Shown here in pieces: positions 11,082-20,349 of a stretch of 64,000 nt of DNA (position 1 is the stretch's first letter; each line of letters begins with the position of its first letter). The stretch is from Providencia vermicola (GTDB lineage Bacteria > Pseudomonadota > Gammaproteobacteria > Enterobacterales > Enterobacteriaceae). Under the pieces are notes generated by a model. The model was not told the DNA's origin and did no database searches. It saw only the letters and a program-made list of their open reading frames with translations. Location: NCBI RefSeq assembly GCF_010748935.1, contig NZ_CP048796.1, positions 4,157,001-4,221,000 on the forward strand, in the 5' to 3' direction. A program made the position numbers and the translations under genes.

Positions 11082-11693
11082 ATGAAACAACCCGCACTCC
11101 GTTCAATCCCTATCATCATAACCGTTTTTCTACTTGGTTTGCCACAACTGACATTTGCACAAAAAGTACCGACACTGCCTAACACGGACTTTGAAGTGGC
11201 TTACTTAGCCCCTGACGCGCCCTCATTCGACCTCACTATCCCTCAGTTACGTAACCAGTTTAATCAAACCAATCCGACGTTACCGCTACATGAATACAAG
11301 GTGATAGCGAGCCAAGATATTTCGGCTCCCTATATTCGTGCCGCTTCTCGAATTAATGCTCACCTATATTCATCCGCTGTTCTTGAGCGTGGAAGCGAAA
11401 AGATTAAAAGTTTACAAGTCACTTTACTGCCAGAAGAGCGTCAAGATACTCAAGCGAATAGGCAATTAGCAGAGCGCTATATTATGGCGATTATCCATCA
11501 ATTTGACCCAAACATTTCTGTCGATAAAGCGCCTGAATTAACCCTCGCATTAAATAAATTTATGGCGAATAAAGATGCCGTCCACGCCGAAGAGGTTCGT
11601 TTAGGCGGTCTACGCTACATTTTAGTAAAAAGTGAAAATAATGTGCTTACTTTTGCTGTTGAACCGATTAAGCTAGAAACAGAAGCGCCTTAA
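11082..11693 (+). CDS. yiiQ: DUF1454 periplasmic protein YiiQ
   Basis: Protein of 203 residues matching the enterobacterial YiiQ (DUF1454) family of unknown function. The first 22 residues form a Sec signal peptide (basic MKQPALR, hydrophobic core, cleavage near TFA-Q), so it is probably periplasmic. I chose ATG 11082; an in-frame GTG at 11070 would add four residues before the same signal, but GAGTGG sits well as the ribosome site for the ATG. It lies just upstream of tpiA in the same order as E. coli. No catalytic motif is evident. Confidence 0.85.
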   Translation: MKQPALRSIPIIITVFLLGLPQLTFAQKVPTLPNTDFEVAYLAPDAPSFDLTIPQLRNQFNQTNPTLPLHEYKVIASQDISAPYIRAASRINAHLYSSAVLERGSEKIKSLQVTLLPEERQDTQANRQLAERYIMAIIHQFDPNISVDKAPELTLALNKFMANKDAVHAEEVRLGGLRYILVKSENNVLTFAVEPIKLETEAP

Positions 11694-11824
11694 ATAGATA
11701 AGGATCACAGCAATCGTCAGCAGCGTGATAAAAAGCAAAGCTATTGTTATGTATTCTCTTTATACTTAACACCTCAATTTTAGGCACAGTGACAGAAACA
11801 TTTTTCTCGTTGCACAAAATGTAA

Positions 11825-12649
<825 letters not shown>

Positions 12650-12668
12650 TTTATTTTTATTGAGAATA

Positions 12669-12698
12669 AACCGTCAATATTTATTGGCGGTTTTTTTA
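12669..12698 (+). terminator. tpiA terminator
   Basis: Stem AACCGTCAAT/ATTGGCGGTT (one G-T pair) with a 4-base loop, followed by a run of T. Confidence 0.88.
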
Positions 12699-13117
12699 TT
12701 TGCTGCCATAATAAAAGAATAATAACGCTAATAAAAAACAATATATTTCCACAATAAAGAAAATTCATTTTATTTATGTGAGTCACAAAAACAAAAACTC
12801 CCTAAAATAAATTATTCCTTTTCGCATTTTATCATCCCTAGAAAAATAAACTATAAATCATCAATATGATTTATTACTTATCCCACTAATAATCTTAAAT
12901 ATTCCTTTCATACCTCTTATCAAGAATACTCGACAAGGCGACTTTTTTTACATTAAATTCACATTGGCTTCGACCTTAAATTATTTACACGTTTTAAAAA
13001 AATGAATGTTAACGATAAATAACACCTTACTGTTAAATAAAAAATGATAACGGCTATTCGTCATCAACATTGCATTATTAATTTTCATCAAATAAAGCAT
13101 TCACGATAAGGATGATT
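12699..13117. other. Long A+T-rich leader before the first KdgM-type porin
   Basis: About 420 bp, very A+T-rich, no gene. It carries an 11-base palindrome TGTGAGTCACA at 12777-12787; this looks like two CRP half-sites but with one spacer base instead of six, so it is not a normal CRP site. A half-site TCACATT lies near 12960. No KdgR-like operator (AAATGAAAC.. type) was seen. The porin promoter must be here. Confidence 0.4.
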
Positions 13118-14065
13118 ATGGAATATTTTAAAGGTTTAATTCTAAGCACAGTCATAATATTACCAACAACCGCTTTTTCCCAAGCCAGTAATGATTATTG
13201 GCATGTAGACACAGATGTTTATGTCGAAGTTGAAGAGTACCAAGGTCAACGAGACAGCTTTAATAACAAAGTATTCGACAAAGTCAGCATGGTAGGTAAG
13301 CTTGCACTGACTAACCCGCAATCATTATGGGGCTTTTATTTCGAACATCGTGAGTCATTAAAAAATTATGGGCATGACTTTTCGAGTTCCCGTGACTCCT
13401 CTATCCGTAATCGAACTCAAATTGGCGCGACCCGCCAGCTCTACCGAAGTGCGGTTGCAGCATTCAGTCTAAATGGAAGTTACCGAAAAGAATCCAATGA
13501 TTCCGCACCAAATACCACCGCGCTTTCATCCAATAGCTTATATTGGTTAATGCCAGCAGGTAGCATTCAAATTAATAAAAAATGGTCTTTTGATTTTTGG
13601 GATGCGCTCTATTACTACAGTAACTTTTTAGCATCAAACTACTATGAGTGGGAAGCTGAACACGGCGTCACTTACAAACACTCGAATGCCGTTACAGCAA
13701 AATTCACTTTATATAACGATAGAGTGTGGGATAAAGATTTCAATCAAGTTTTTGCACGGGATCAAATAAGAGGCTACTTCCCTATTAAGATCAGTGAAAA
13801 ATGGGCGATTACGCCTTATTTTCGCTATTTTTTGAATGACAGCAGTTATGATGGCCAGAAAAATTTAACTCAACGGATCAAAAACGGCTATCGTATTGGA
13901 ACACAAATCGCTTATAACGTGACCCCCAAATTAACACTCTGGGGTGGCGCAGCGATTGAAGCGACACAGTGGAAATACCCCATAAACAATCATATGACAT
14001 CAGGAAGGAGTCATAGTCAAACCTACTACTTGGGGCAAATTGGTATCAAATACTCTTGGCAATAA
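13118..14065 (+). CDS. KdgM/NanC-family oligosaccharide porin (copy 1)
   Basis: Outer-membrane channel of 315 residues in the KdgM family, small 12-strand monomeric barrels that admit acidic or amino-sugar oligosaccharides (KdgM: oligogalacturonate; NanC: sialic acid). It has a signal peptide (hydrophobic 5-17, cleavage near AFS-Q), alternating beta-strand patterns rich in Tyr/Trp/Arg, and a final strand ending YSWQ, an aromatic-containing C-terminus as in outer-membrane barrels. ATG 13118 is preferred over ATG 13112 because AAGGA overlaps the latter. It is longer than KdgM (about 235). The second porin in the window is clearly a paralog (shared RNRTQIGATR, YRKESNDSAP and WDKDFN). Its substrate is unknown, but the glycosidase next door suggests GlcNAc-type oligosaccharides. 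Confidence 0.83.
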   Translation: MEYFKGLILSTVIILPTTAFSQASNDYWHVDTDVYVEVEEYQGQRDSFNNKVFDKVSMVGKLALTNPQSLWGFYFEHRESLKNYGHDFSSSRDSSIRNRTQIGATRQLYRSAVAAFSLNGSYRKESNDSAPNTTALSSNSLYWLMPAGSIQINKKWSFDFWDALYYYSNFLASNYYEWEAEHGVTYKHSNAVTAKFTLYNDRVWDKDFNQVFARDQIRGYFPIKISEKWAITPYFRYFLNDSSYDGQKNLTQRIKNGYRIGTQIAYNVTPKLTLWGGAAIEATQWKYPINNHMTSGRSHSQTYYLGQIGIKYSWQ

Positions 14066-14098
14066 TAAGCGGAACACAACACTTTATTTTAAAAGATA

Positions 14099-14133
14099 AA
14101 AAAGTCGTAATAACAGTAATACGGCTTTTTTAT
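14099..14133 (+). terminator. Terminator after porin copy 1
   Basis: AAAAAGTCGTA pairs with TACGGCTTTTT (one G-T pair), with a T-run. The porin is therefore transcribed separately from the glycosidase gene. Confidence 0.82.
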
Positions 14134-14267
14134 TAAACGCTATATTTTATATTAAAATTAATAATTAAAACATTTTTTACACATTAATCAGAATAAAAAT
14201 TCAGTTTCAATTAATAGTTTAGATAATTAAATCTTTTCACGCAATTCACAGCCTAGATCACATAAGG

Positions 14268-14292
14268 GAATAATTCCAAAGTGGAATTATTC
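14268..14292. promoter_or_regulatory. Perfect 10+5+10 inverted repeat, probable operator of the glycosidase gene
   Basis: GAATAATTCC (14268-14277), spacer AAAGT, GGAATTATTC (14283-14292), a perfect palindrome in an otherwise gene-free leader. Size and A+T-rich arms recall NagC-type (ROK repressor) sites, but it matches no operator consensus I can name. It lies about 190 bp before the glycosidase start and about 128 bp upstream of the CRP site centre: upstream of the predicted core promoter. Confidence 0.55.
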
Positions 14293-14409
14293 TATAGAAA
14301 TATTAAGTATTCCACAAAATTAATCAAACAAAATCAATGCACTACTTAATATAGCACAATTTGTTAAATCGATAACTATTCTTCTTTCATAACAAATAAG
14401 AATAATCTT

Positions 14410-14431
14410 ATCTGTGATTTATCTCACTTTA
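14410..14431 (+). promoter_or_regulatory. CRP (cAMP receptor protein) site of the glycosidase promoter
   Basis: TGTGA-TTTATC-TCACT (14413-14428) matches the CRP consensus TGTGA-N6-TCACA in nine of ten conserved bases. A TATTAT at 14450-14455 would give a start near 14462, placing the site at about -41.5, the class II activator position. An overlapping TATAAT at 14430-14435 is another possible -10. Confidence 0.7.
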
Positions 14432-14484
14432 TAATTAATTAACCCTACTTATTATTCATCGAAAAATAACTTAGGAATAACTCG

Positions 14485-16365
14485 ATGAAAAATCTGACTC
14501 TACTTTCCCTCTGTTTATTGAGCGCCGTGTCGTTGGCTGAACCTATTTCACAAGCACAGCTTGATACTTTGTGGAAAAACAAACAAAAATCTGCTGAAGA
14601 AATTGTCAATAATATGTCTGAAGCCGAAAAAATTGGCCAACTATTTATGTTGGACTTCAGATATTGGAATCAGGATAGCAAAGGCGAGCCAGCTCCATTT
14701 CTGGTCATGAACGAGGAAGTTTCTAAAGTAATTAATCAATACCACTTAGGTTCTGTCATCTTGTTTCGTGAAAATTTAATTGATACCCCCCAAACGGTGG
14801 AATTAATTAACCAGCTACAAGCTTCCCGTAGTAATTTGCCACTCTTTATTGGTACTGACCAAGAAGGCGGCTATGTCACTCGCCTTCGTGTCGGAACCGA
14901 AATGCCCGGTAATATGGCCTTAGGCGCGACCCGTAATCCAGCTCTCGCAGAGCTAACCGGCATGATCCATGGCTATGAATTATCCAGCCTCGGCTTTAAT
15001 ATCAACTTTGGCCCTGTTGTCGATGTGAATAACAATCAAAATAACCCTGTCATTGGTGTGCGCTCCTATTCGGATAATAAAGAGCTGGTCGAACAGCTTT
15101 CGACCAATTACATCAAAGGCATCCATAAATACAATTTATTGACCTCACTAAAACACTTCCCTGGGCATGGTAATGTTTCCTCTGACTCTCACGTAGACTT
15201 ACCTGTCGTGAATTCAAATGAACAAGAGTGGCGCTCTACAGAGTTACCGCCCTTCCAGTATGCACTCAACCATGGCGCAGACGCAGTAATGACGGCGCAC
15301 ATCATTGTGCCTGCCCTCGATAACAGCAAGATCAAAACGCTAACAGGGAAAGAGGTGGGAACACCCGCTACGCTGTCAAAACCTATCCTACACGGCATTT
15401 TACGTGATGAGCTAAATTATGATGGCCTCATCATCACTGACGCCATGGATATGGGAGCGATTGCGGATAATTTTGATATGAATTGGGCTGTAGAAACCTC
15501 TTTATTAGCAGGCTCGGATATCATCCTTATGCCAATCAAAATGTGGGACAGCGAATCAATTACTCGTCTAGACAATATGTATCGCTATCTTGAAAGTGAG
15601 GCTAAGAAAAACCCTGAATTACAAAAACGTATTGATGAGTCGGCTAAACGCGTCATACTGAAAAAATTACAGCAAGAGATCACCGCTCAACCGGTTGATT
15701 TAAAAAATGCTCAACAGATTGTCGCCTCTAAAGGCCATAAAGATCTGGAGAATATGGTTTCAGAGCAAGCGATTACGGTGATCAAAAATGATCATGTTCT
15801 GCCTTATATCTTGAAACCACAAAATAGAATACTCGTCATTTCCGATGAAAAACCACGTAATGAATTAATTCAAAAACACTTAAATGCTATTGCTAATGAA
15901 ACGGGTGTCACTATTGATAGCCAAGAAATCGTGATCAAATTAGCGGAAAACACCCTCACTGAAAAAGATATTAAACCTCGATTAAAAAACCAAGATCTGA
16001 TCTTATTGACCACCTATAACTTAAAAGATAATCCAACTAACGCTCAGATAATCATTGATGAAGCGAATAAAGCAAATATTCCGCTCGTCGTTATTTCCTC
16101 TCGTAACCCTTACGATATCGCCTATTTGAAAGACGTTAAAGCTAACATCGCTATCTACGGCATTACTGGATTTGATATTACGAATAATAACCGTAATTCA
16201 CTGGAAACGAATATTCGTAGTGGATTACGCACATTATTTGCAGACCAACAGACACAACCTTTGAATATGCCTAAGGGGCAACTGCCGGTCAATATCAAGA
16301 ACCCTCAAGGGGATAAAATCCTGTTTCCTTATGGTTACGGTGAAACCTACAACACAACACATTAA
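14485..16365 (+). CDS. Periplasmic NagZ-like GH3 beta-N-acetylhexosaminidase
   Basis: Family 3 glycoside hydrolase of 626 residues. A signal peptide (1-18, cleavage SLA-E) sends it to the periplasm, unlike cytoplasmic enterobacterial NagZ (about 340 residues). The TIM-barrel carries the NagZ signature KHFPGHGNVSSDSH at 223-236, giving the His/Asp pair used by GlcNAc-releasing members, and the nucleophile Asp319 in IITDAMDM. Residues about 410-626 form the GH3 C-terminal domain, so it resembles Bacillus YbbD/NagZ in layout. The probable reaction is removal of terminal beta-GlcNAc from chito- or muropeptide-type oligosaccharides. It sits between two KdgM-type porins, which could deliver the substrate. 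CRP control is likely. Family is firm; substrate is inferred. Confidence 0.87.
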   Translation: MKNLTLLSLCLLSAVSLAEPISQAQLDTLWKNKQKSAEEIVNNMSEAEKIGQLFMLDFRYWNQDSKGEPAPFLVMNEEVSKVINQYHLGSVILFRENLIDTPQTVELINQLQASRSNLPLFIGTDQEGGYVTRLRVGTEMPGNMALGATRNPALAELTGMIHGYELSSLGFNINFGPVVDVNNNQNNPVIGVRSYSDNKELVEQLSTNYIKGIHKYNLLTSLKHFPGHGNVSSDSHVDLPVVNSNEQEWRSTELPPFQYALNHGADAVMTAHIIVPALDNSKIKTLTGKEVGTPATLSKPILHGILRDELNYDGLIITDAMDMGAIADNFDMNWAVETSLLAGSDIILMPIKMWDSESITRLDNMYRYLESEAKKNPELQKRIDESAKRVILKKLQQEITAQPVDLKNAQQIVASKGHKDLENMVSEQAITVIKNDHVLPYILKPQNRILVISDEKPRNELIQKHLNAIANETGVTIDSQEIVIKLAENTLTEKDIKPRLKNQDLILLTTYNLKDNPTNAQIIIDEANKANIPLVVISSRNPYDIAYLKDVKANIAIYGITGFDITNNNRNSLETNIRSGLRTLFADQQTQPLNMPKGQLPVNIKNPQGDKILFPYGYGETYNTTH

Positions 16366-16388
16366 CGCCTATTTTCACTCTGTACTTT

Positions 16389-16424
16389 CCAGCCTCTATA
16401 TCTCCATCGGAAATATAAGGCTGG
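16389..16424 (+). terminator. Hairpin between glycosidase and porin copy 2
   Basis: CCAGCCT/AGGCTGG with an inner TATAT/ATATA pairing and a short loop. No strong T-run follows (GTTATT), so it may reduce rather than stop read-through or protect the upstream message; porin 2 begins 127 bp after the glycosidase stop. Confidence 0.55.
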
Positions 16425-16491
16425 TTATTACACCTCAACAAAAACAAACACTGCTACCTCATAAACAATAATTAAAAATTAAAGGATCATC

Positions 16492-17448
16492 ATGAAAATA
16501 TCATTGAATGGTTTACTCTTTCTCTCTGTTACTAGCCTTGCTACCCCAGTATTAGCGGCTGAGCCTATAAATAACGACTACTGGCGAATTACGTCTAACG
16601 TTTATATGGAATTAGAAAAATTTGAAGGTCACCATAATACCAGTGGCGGCAAGGTATATGACAAAACAACGATGATAGGCCAGCTCTTCTTATCAAACCC
16701 TGAATCTAAATGGAGCTTCTTTCTTGAACACAAAGAGTCTTTAAGAAGCTATAACCATAATTTCTCTACATCAAAAGACTCTTTTATTCGTAACCGTACC
16801 CAAATTGGGGCAACACGTAAAATGTATTCGAGCGATGTAGGGCAATTCAACCTAAACGTGACCTACCGAAAAGAATCAAATGACTCGGCTCCCGGAACGA
16901 TGGCGCGTCCATCGAACACACTATTTTGGTTGATGCCTAGCGGGACTTATAATTTCAACGATAAGTGGGCATTTAATTTCTGGGATGCGTTTTACCACTA
17001 CGATAATTTCCACGCCCCCAATAGTTATGAGTGGGAATCCGAGCACGGTATCGTCTACAAGGTGAATGATTCGGCAACCGCTAAACTCTATATGTACACC
17101 GACTGGACATGGGATAAAGACTTCAATAAAACATGGGAACAAAACCAAATCCGTGGCTACTTCCCAGTTACCCTAAACCAAGAATGGAGTATTATGCCGT
17201 ACTTCCGCTATTACCTAAATGAGCACAATTACGACAGCAACCAACGTACGACCCAGAAAGTGAAAGAGGGTTACCGAGTTGGCACACAAGTTTTCTATAA
17301 TTTAACCCCCAAAATCACATTATGGGGTGGATTCGCTGTTGAACCGAGTACTTGGGAAAATCCGAAAGGTGCCGGCATTACCTCTGGTAGTCATAACCGC
17401 CAAACATTCTACTTAGGCCAATTAGGCGTGAAATACGTCTGGCAATAA
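16492..17448 (+). CDS. KdgM/NanC-family oligosaccharide porin (copy 2)
   Basis: Outer-membrane channel of 318 residues, paralogous to the porin gene 3.4 kb upstream: same length, same order of strands, same C-terminal WQ ending, and repeated blocks such as NRTQIGATR, VTYRKESNDSAPG, WDAFYHY and QIRGYFP. Signal peptide 1-22 (cleavage near VLA-A). AAAGGATCATC before the ATG is a good ribosome site. It probably shares transcription with the glycosidase gene. Two divergent channels around one enzyme suggest different substrate sizes or charges rather than simple gene dosage. Confidence 0.83.
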   Translation: MKISLNGLLFLSVTSLATPVLAAEPINNDYWRITSNVYMELEKFEGHHNTSGGKVYDKTTMIGQLFLSNPESKWSFFLEHKESLRSYNHNFSTSKDSFIRNRTQIGATRKMYSSDVGQFNLNVTYRKESNDSAPGTMARPSNTLFWLMPSGTYNFNDKWAFNFWDAFYHYDNFHAPNSYEWESEHGIVYKVNDSATAKLYMYTDWTWDKDFNKTWEQNQIRGYFPVTLNQEWSIMPYFRYYLNEHNYDSNQRTTQKVKEGYRVGTQVFYNLTPKITLWGGFAVEPSTWENPKGAGITSGSHNRQTFYLGQLGVKYVWQ

Positions 17449-17458
17449 CAGAAAAAAT

Positions 17459-17495
17459 ATTGCTACCGCTCATCCCCTCATTGAGCGGTAGCAAT
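17459..17495. terminator. Strong hairpin between porin copy 2 and sbp
   Basis: Perfect 14 bp stem ATTGCTACCGCTCA/TGAGCGGTAGCAAT with a 9-base loop, placed between convergent genes. There is no T-run, but stem strength is high. Confidence 0.75.
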
Positions 17496-17612
17496 CCACA
17501 AGCATCATAAAGCAACCCCTGTTTCTCCTATGTAACATGCCGTTCGGTGGCTAAAGAACCGGCCATTAGGTGCACAAAAATGATGTCGGCGACTCAAAAT
17601 ATGCCGTGTGTG

Positions 17613-18614
17613 TTAGGGGCGGCGACTAATCTCATCAAAAACGCCCCCATTGGCAAAATGCGTAGATTGCGCTTGAGTCCAACCGCCAAACACATCATCA
17701 ACCGTCAATAGTTTCAGTTTAGGAAAGCGTTGCTGATATTTTTTAGCGACATCCGCATCACGGGGTCGATAATAATTTTTAGCGGCTATTTCTTGCCCTT
17801 CAGGGGAGTATAAATACTCCAAATAGGCTTGTGCGACTTCTCGGCGGTCACGTTTATCGACGGTTTTATCAACCACAGCCACAGTAGGCTCAGCTAAAAT
17901 AGAGATGCTAGGCGTCACAATTTCAAATTCACCATTTTCACCAAGCTCATTAATCGCTAATAACGCCTCGTTTTCCCACGCAATTAATACATCTCCAATT
18001 CCACGTTCCACAAAGCTATTTGTTGCGCCGCGAGCACCAGAATCTAACACCTCAACATTTTGATAGAGTTGTTTAACAAATTGTTTGGCTTTCTCTGGGT
18101 CATGATGATTTTTTTCCAAAGCATATCCCCAAGCCCCAAGATAATTCCAACGCGCTCCGCCTGAGGTTTTGGGATTCGGCGTCACAATCGCAACATCTTG
18201 ACGGATCAAATCATCCCAATCTTGGATATTTTTAGGATTGCCTTTACGGACAAGAAAGACAATTGTTGAAGTGTAAGGTGCGGAATTATCGGGGAGCCGT
18301 TTTATCCAATTTTTATCAATGCGCCCGCTGTCCGCTATGGCATCAACATCATAAGCTAACGCTAGCGTGACGACATCGGCTTCCAAGCCATTAATGACAG
18401 ATGTTGCTTGTTTACCTGAACCACCATGAGACTGACGAATGGTTACCGTATCCCCAGTTTTTCCTTGCCAATACTGGCTAAAAGCTTGGTTATATTGCTG
18501 GTAAAATTCCCGAGTCGGATCATAAGAAACATTTAATAATTGAATGTTTTTCGCCCATGCTCCCGTCGTCAGTATTAATAACAATGCCGTTGCTGACTGC
18601 CATTTTCGTGCCAT
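17613..18614 (-). CDS. sbp: Periplasmic sulfate-binding protein Sbp
   Basis: Substrate-binding protein that captures sulfate and hands it to the CysTWA ABC importer. It has a signal peptide ([21 protein letters not shown]) and the family motifs [14 protein letters not shown] and [16 protein letters not shown] in the N-terminal lobe, where main-chain groups and Ser bind sulfate. I preferred ATG 18614 (333 residues) because GAGG lies nine bases upstream; ATG 18629 would add five. It is monocistronic next to pfkA, as in E. coli. CysB control is expected from the family but I saw no clear site. Confidence 0.95.
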   Translation of the reverse strand: MARKWQSATALLLILTTGAWAKNIQLLNVSYDPTREFYQQYNQAFSQYWQGKTGDTVTIRQSHGGSGKQATSVINGLEADVVTLALAYDVDAIADSGRIDKNWIKRLPDNSAPYTSTIVFLVRKGNPKNIQDWDDLIRQDVAIVTPNPKTSGGARWNYLGAWGYALEKNHHDPEKAKQFVKQLYQNVEVLDSGARGATNSFVERGIGDVLIAWENEALLAINELGENGEFEIVTPSISILAEPTVAVVDKTVDKRDRREVAQAYLEYLYSPEGQEIAAKNYYRPRDADVAKKYQQRFPKLKLLTVDDVFGGWTQAQSTHFANGGVFDEISRRP

Positions 18615-18740
18615 TCTTCCATACCTCATTCATTTAAATGTTAAGGCAGGCTGACAGATTTCATAGATAACATGAAATAATTAAAAATGACAATTTATGC
18701 AACAAAAGAATATACCGTGAATTCGATGAGAGAGAACAAA

Positions 18741-18771
18741 CCTGTATCGTGCCGTTAATGCACGATACAGG
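18741..18771 (-). terminator. pfkA terminator
   Basis: Perfect 12 bp stem CCTGTATCGTGC/GCACGATACAGG with a 7-base loop, just beyond the pfkA stop; on the minus strand it is followed by TTTGTT. Confidence 0.8.
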
Positions 18772-18798
18772 AGAGATTTGCAATTGTAGAGGTAAAAA

Positions 18799-19776
18799 TC
18801 AGTACAGTTTTTTCGCTGTATCGTACCAATCTTTCTTAAAGACGCGCTTCATGTTCATTACCGCATCAATAATGTCATGGTGAACCAATTTTTCGTTTTG
18901 GATCCCGACACAACGACCGCCATAGCCCTCTAAAAGGAGCTGAATAGAGTATGCCCCCATACGCGAGGCCAAAATACGGTCATAGGCAACAGGCGATCCA
19001 CCACGTTGAATATGCCCCAGTACCGTTGCACGCGTTTCATGATGGGTTTCTGCTTCAATGTATTTAGCTAATTCATCAACATCGCAAACATGTTCTGTAA
19101 TCGCAACGATAGCATGTCGCTTGCCTTTCTCAATACCTTGTTTGATTTCAGACAACAGCTCTTCACGATCATAAGCCATTTCATTTTCAGGCAAGACTAA
19201 GAACTCACACCCTCCCGCAATCGCCGCGGATAGCGTTAAATCACCACAGTAGCGTCCCATCACTTCAACAATAGAAATACGTTTGTGAGAAGTTGAGGTA
19301 TCACGCAGACGGTCAATCGCTTCAACAACGGTTTCAAGGGCAGTGAAGTAACCAATGGTATAGTCTGTTCCTGCAACGTCATTATCGATAGTGCCGGGTA
19401 GACCAATACATGGGAAACCAGCTTCTGTTAATGCTTTAGCACCGAGATAAGAACCATCACCACCAATCACGACGAGAGCATCAATATGATTTTTTTTCAG
19501 ATTTTCAATGGCAACAGCACGAACTTTTTCATCGCGGAATTGAGGAAAACGCGCAGATCCGAGGAAGGTACCACCGCGGTTAATCATGTCAGAAACACTA
19601 TAACGGTCTAGCTGTTTCATGCGATTTTCATATAAACCTAGATATCCATCATAGATACCCATGACTTCTAACCCTTCGCTCAATGCAGCACGTACCACGC
19701 CGCGGATTGCAGCATTCATACCTGGTGCATCACCACCGCTTGTTAATACCCCAATTCTTTTAATCTGCTTGACCAT
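18799..19776 (-). CDS. pfkA: 6-phosphofructokinase I
   Basis: Main glycolytic phosphofructokinase (fructose 6-phosphate plus ATP to fructose 1,6-bisphosphate), cytoplasmic tetramer. The 325 residues closely follow E. coli PfkA. Visible are the ATP loop [10 protein letters not shown] (12-21), GGDGS (105-109), the catalytic Asp131 in GTIDND, and the substrate motif MGRYCGDL. The end AKKLY is the same as in E. coli. The usual neighbour fieF is absent upstream; a 570 bp gene-free stretch lies there instead. Confidence 0.98.
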   Translation of the reverse strand: MVKQIKRIGVLTSGGDAPGMNAAIRGVVRAALSEGLEVMGIYDGYLGLYENRMKQLDRYSVSDMINRGGTFLGSARFPQFRDEKVRAVAIENLKKNHIDALVVIGGDGSYLGAKALTEAGFPCIGLPGTIDNDVAGTDYTIGYFTALETVVEAIDRLRDTSTSHKRISIVEVMGRYCGDLTLSAAIAGGCEFLVLPENEMAYDREELLSEIKQGIEKGKRHAIVAITEHVCDVDELAKYIEAETHHETRATVLGHIQRGGSPVAYDRILASRMGAYSIQLLLEGYGGRCVGIQNEKLVHHDIIDAVMNMKRVFKKDWYDTAKKLY

Positions 19777-20139
19777 GATGACCTCTGATTAATGAATATA
19801 AATTGCAAATCGATAAAAGACACAACACCTGCGCTTTTCTACATCAAATTCGATTATAAACCATCGTGCTGAATTGATTCACCTACCACTATAATACGGT
19901 AAAGGTACTGATATACCTGTTTTCCATCAAGTTTTGATACTTTATTGTGATCCAGTCTACACAATTTTAGTTCATAAAATGGATTACCGTAAAAACACAG
20001 GCTCACTATAGCGGTTGTTGCCTTACTTCGAAACAAAAATTAAGTCTCCATCATAGCATTGATATGAAATAGAAAGTTAACCTTGCGAGTTAAACATCAG
20101 CGGCAGTCACTCGCACGGTTATCTATATTCACATGATAA
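19777..20139. other. Gene-free stretch upstream of pfkA
   Basis: Contains the pfkA promoter (minus strand) and, on the plus strand, the expected upstream part of the candidate small RNA. A TATAAT occurs near 19890 on the plus strand without a convincing -35. No protein-coding sequence is credible here. The E. coli gene fieF, which would lie here, has left no recognisable trace. Confidence 0.4.
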
Positions 20140-20317
20140 AGCGCCATTATTCACGGGTGTTAAGGAAGCCAAGGTGAACCTCCTTGCATCATTCCCCAGT
20201 AGCGTGAGGACGACAACATGCCGTCGTTGGGTTGCTAAACACACCAACTGTCGCGAGGTATAAAATTTGATAGGCTTTAGTTGAGTGCTTGACCCGCGCG
20301 GGTTCAAGCACTTTTTT
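20140..20317 (+). ncRNA. Candidate small RNA upstream of pfkA
   Basis: The plus strand ends in a textbook terminator: stem AGTGCTTGA/TCAAGCACT (20284-20292 and 20304-20312) capped by CCCGC/GCGGG, then six T. No plus-strand gene precedes it, so it must end an unannotated RNA. Upstream are further hairpins (AAGGA/TCCTT near 20162-20188 and ACGAC/GTCGT near 20210-20229) and an ACCTCCTT motif near 20182, complementary to a Shine-Dalgarno sequence, as in Hfq-type regulators. The 5' end is a guess; no good promoter was found. It matches no sRNA I know by sequence. Confidence 0.5.
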
Positions 20318-20349
20318 CATTTTGGAGTTAATCGAACACAGAAGCCAAA

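Noticed and set aside
12777-12787. TGTGAGTCACA as a CRP site for porin copy 1
   Set aside because: CRP needs six bases between the half-sites; here there is one. It is a short palindrome only.
14247-14262. A second CRP site near CTAGATCACAT
   Set aside because: The right half fits, but the left half has none of the TGTGA bases.
19854-20307. Short minus-strand frames upstream of pfkA as small proteins
   Set aside because: Low-complexity or RNA-structure-derived sequence, no ribosome sites, and they overlap the candidate sRNA on the opposite strand.
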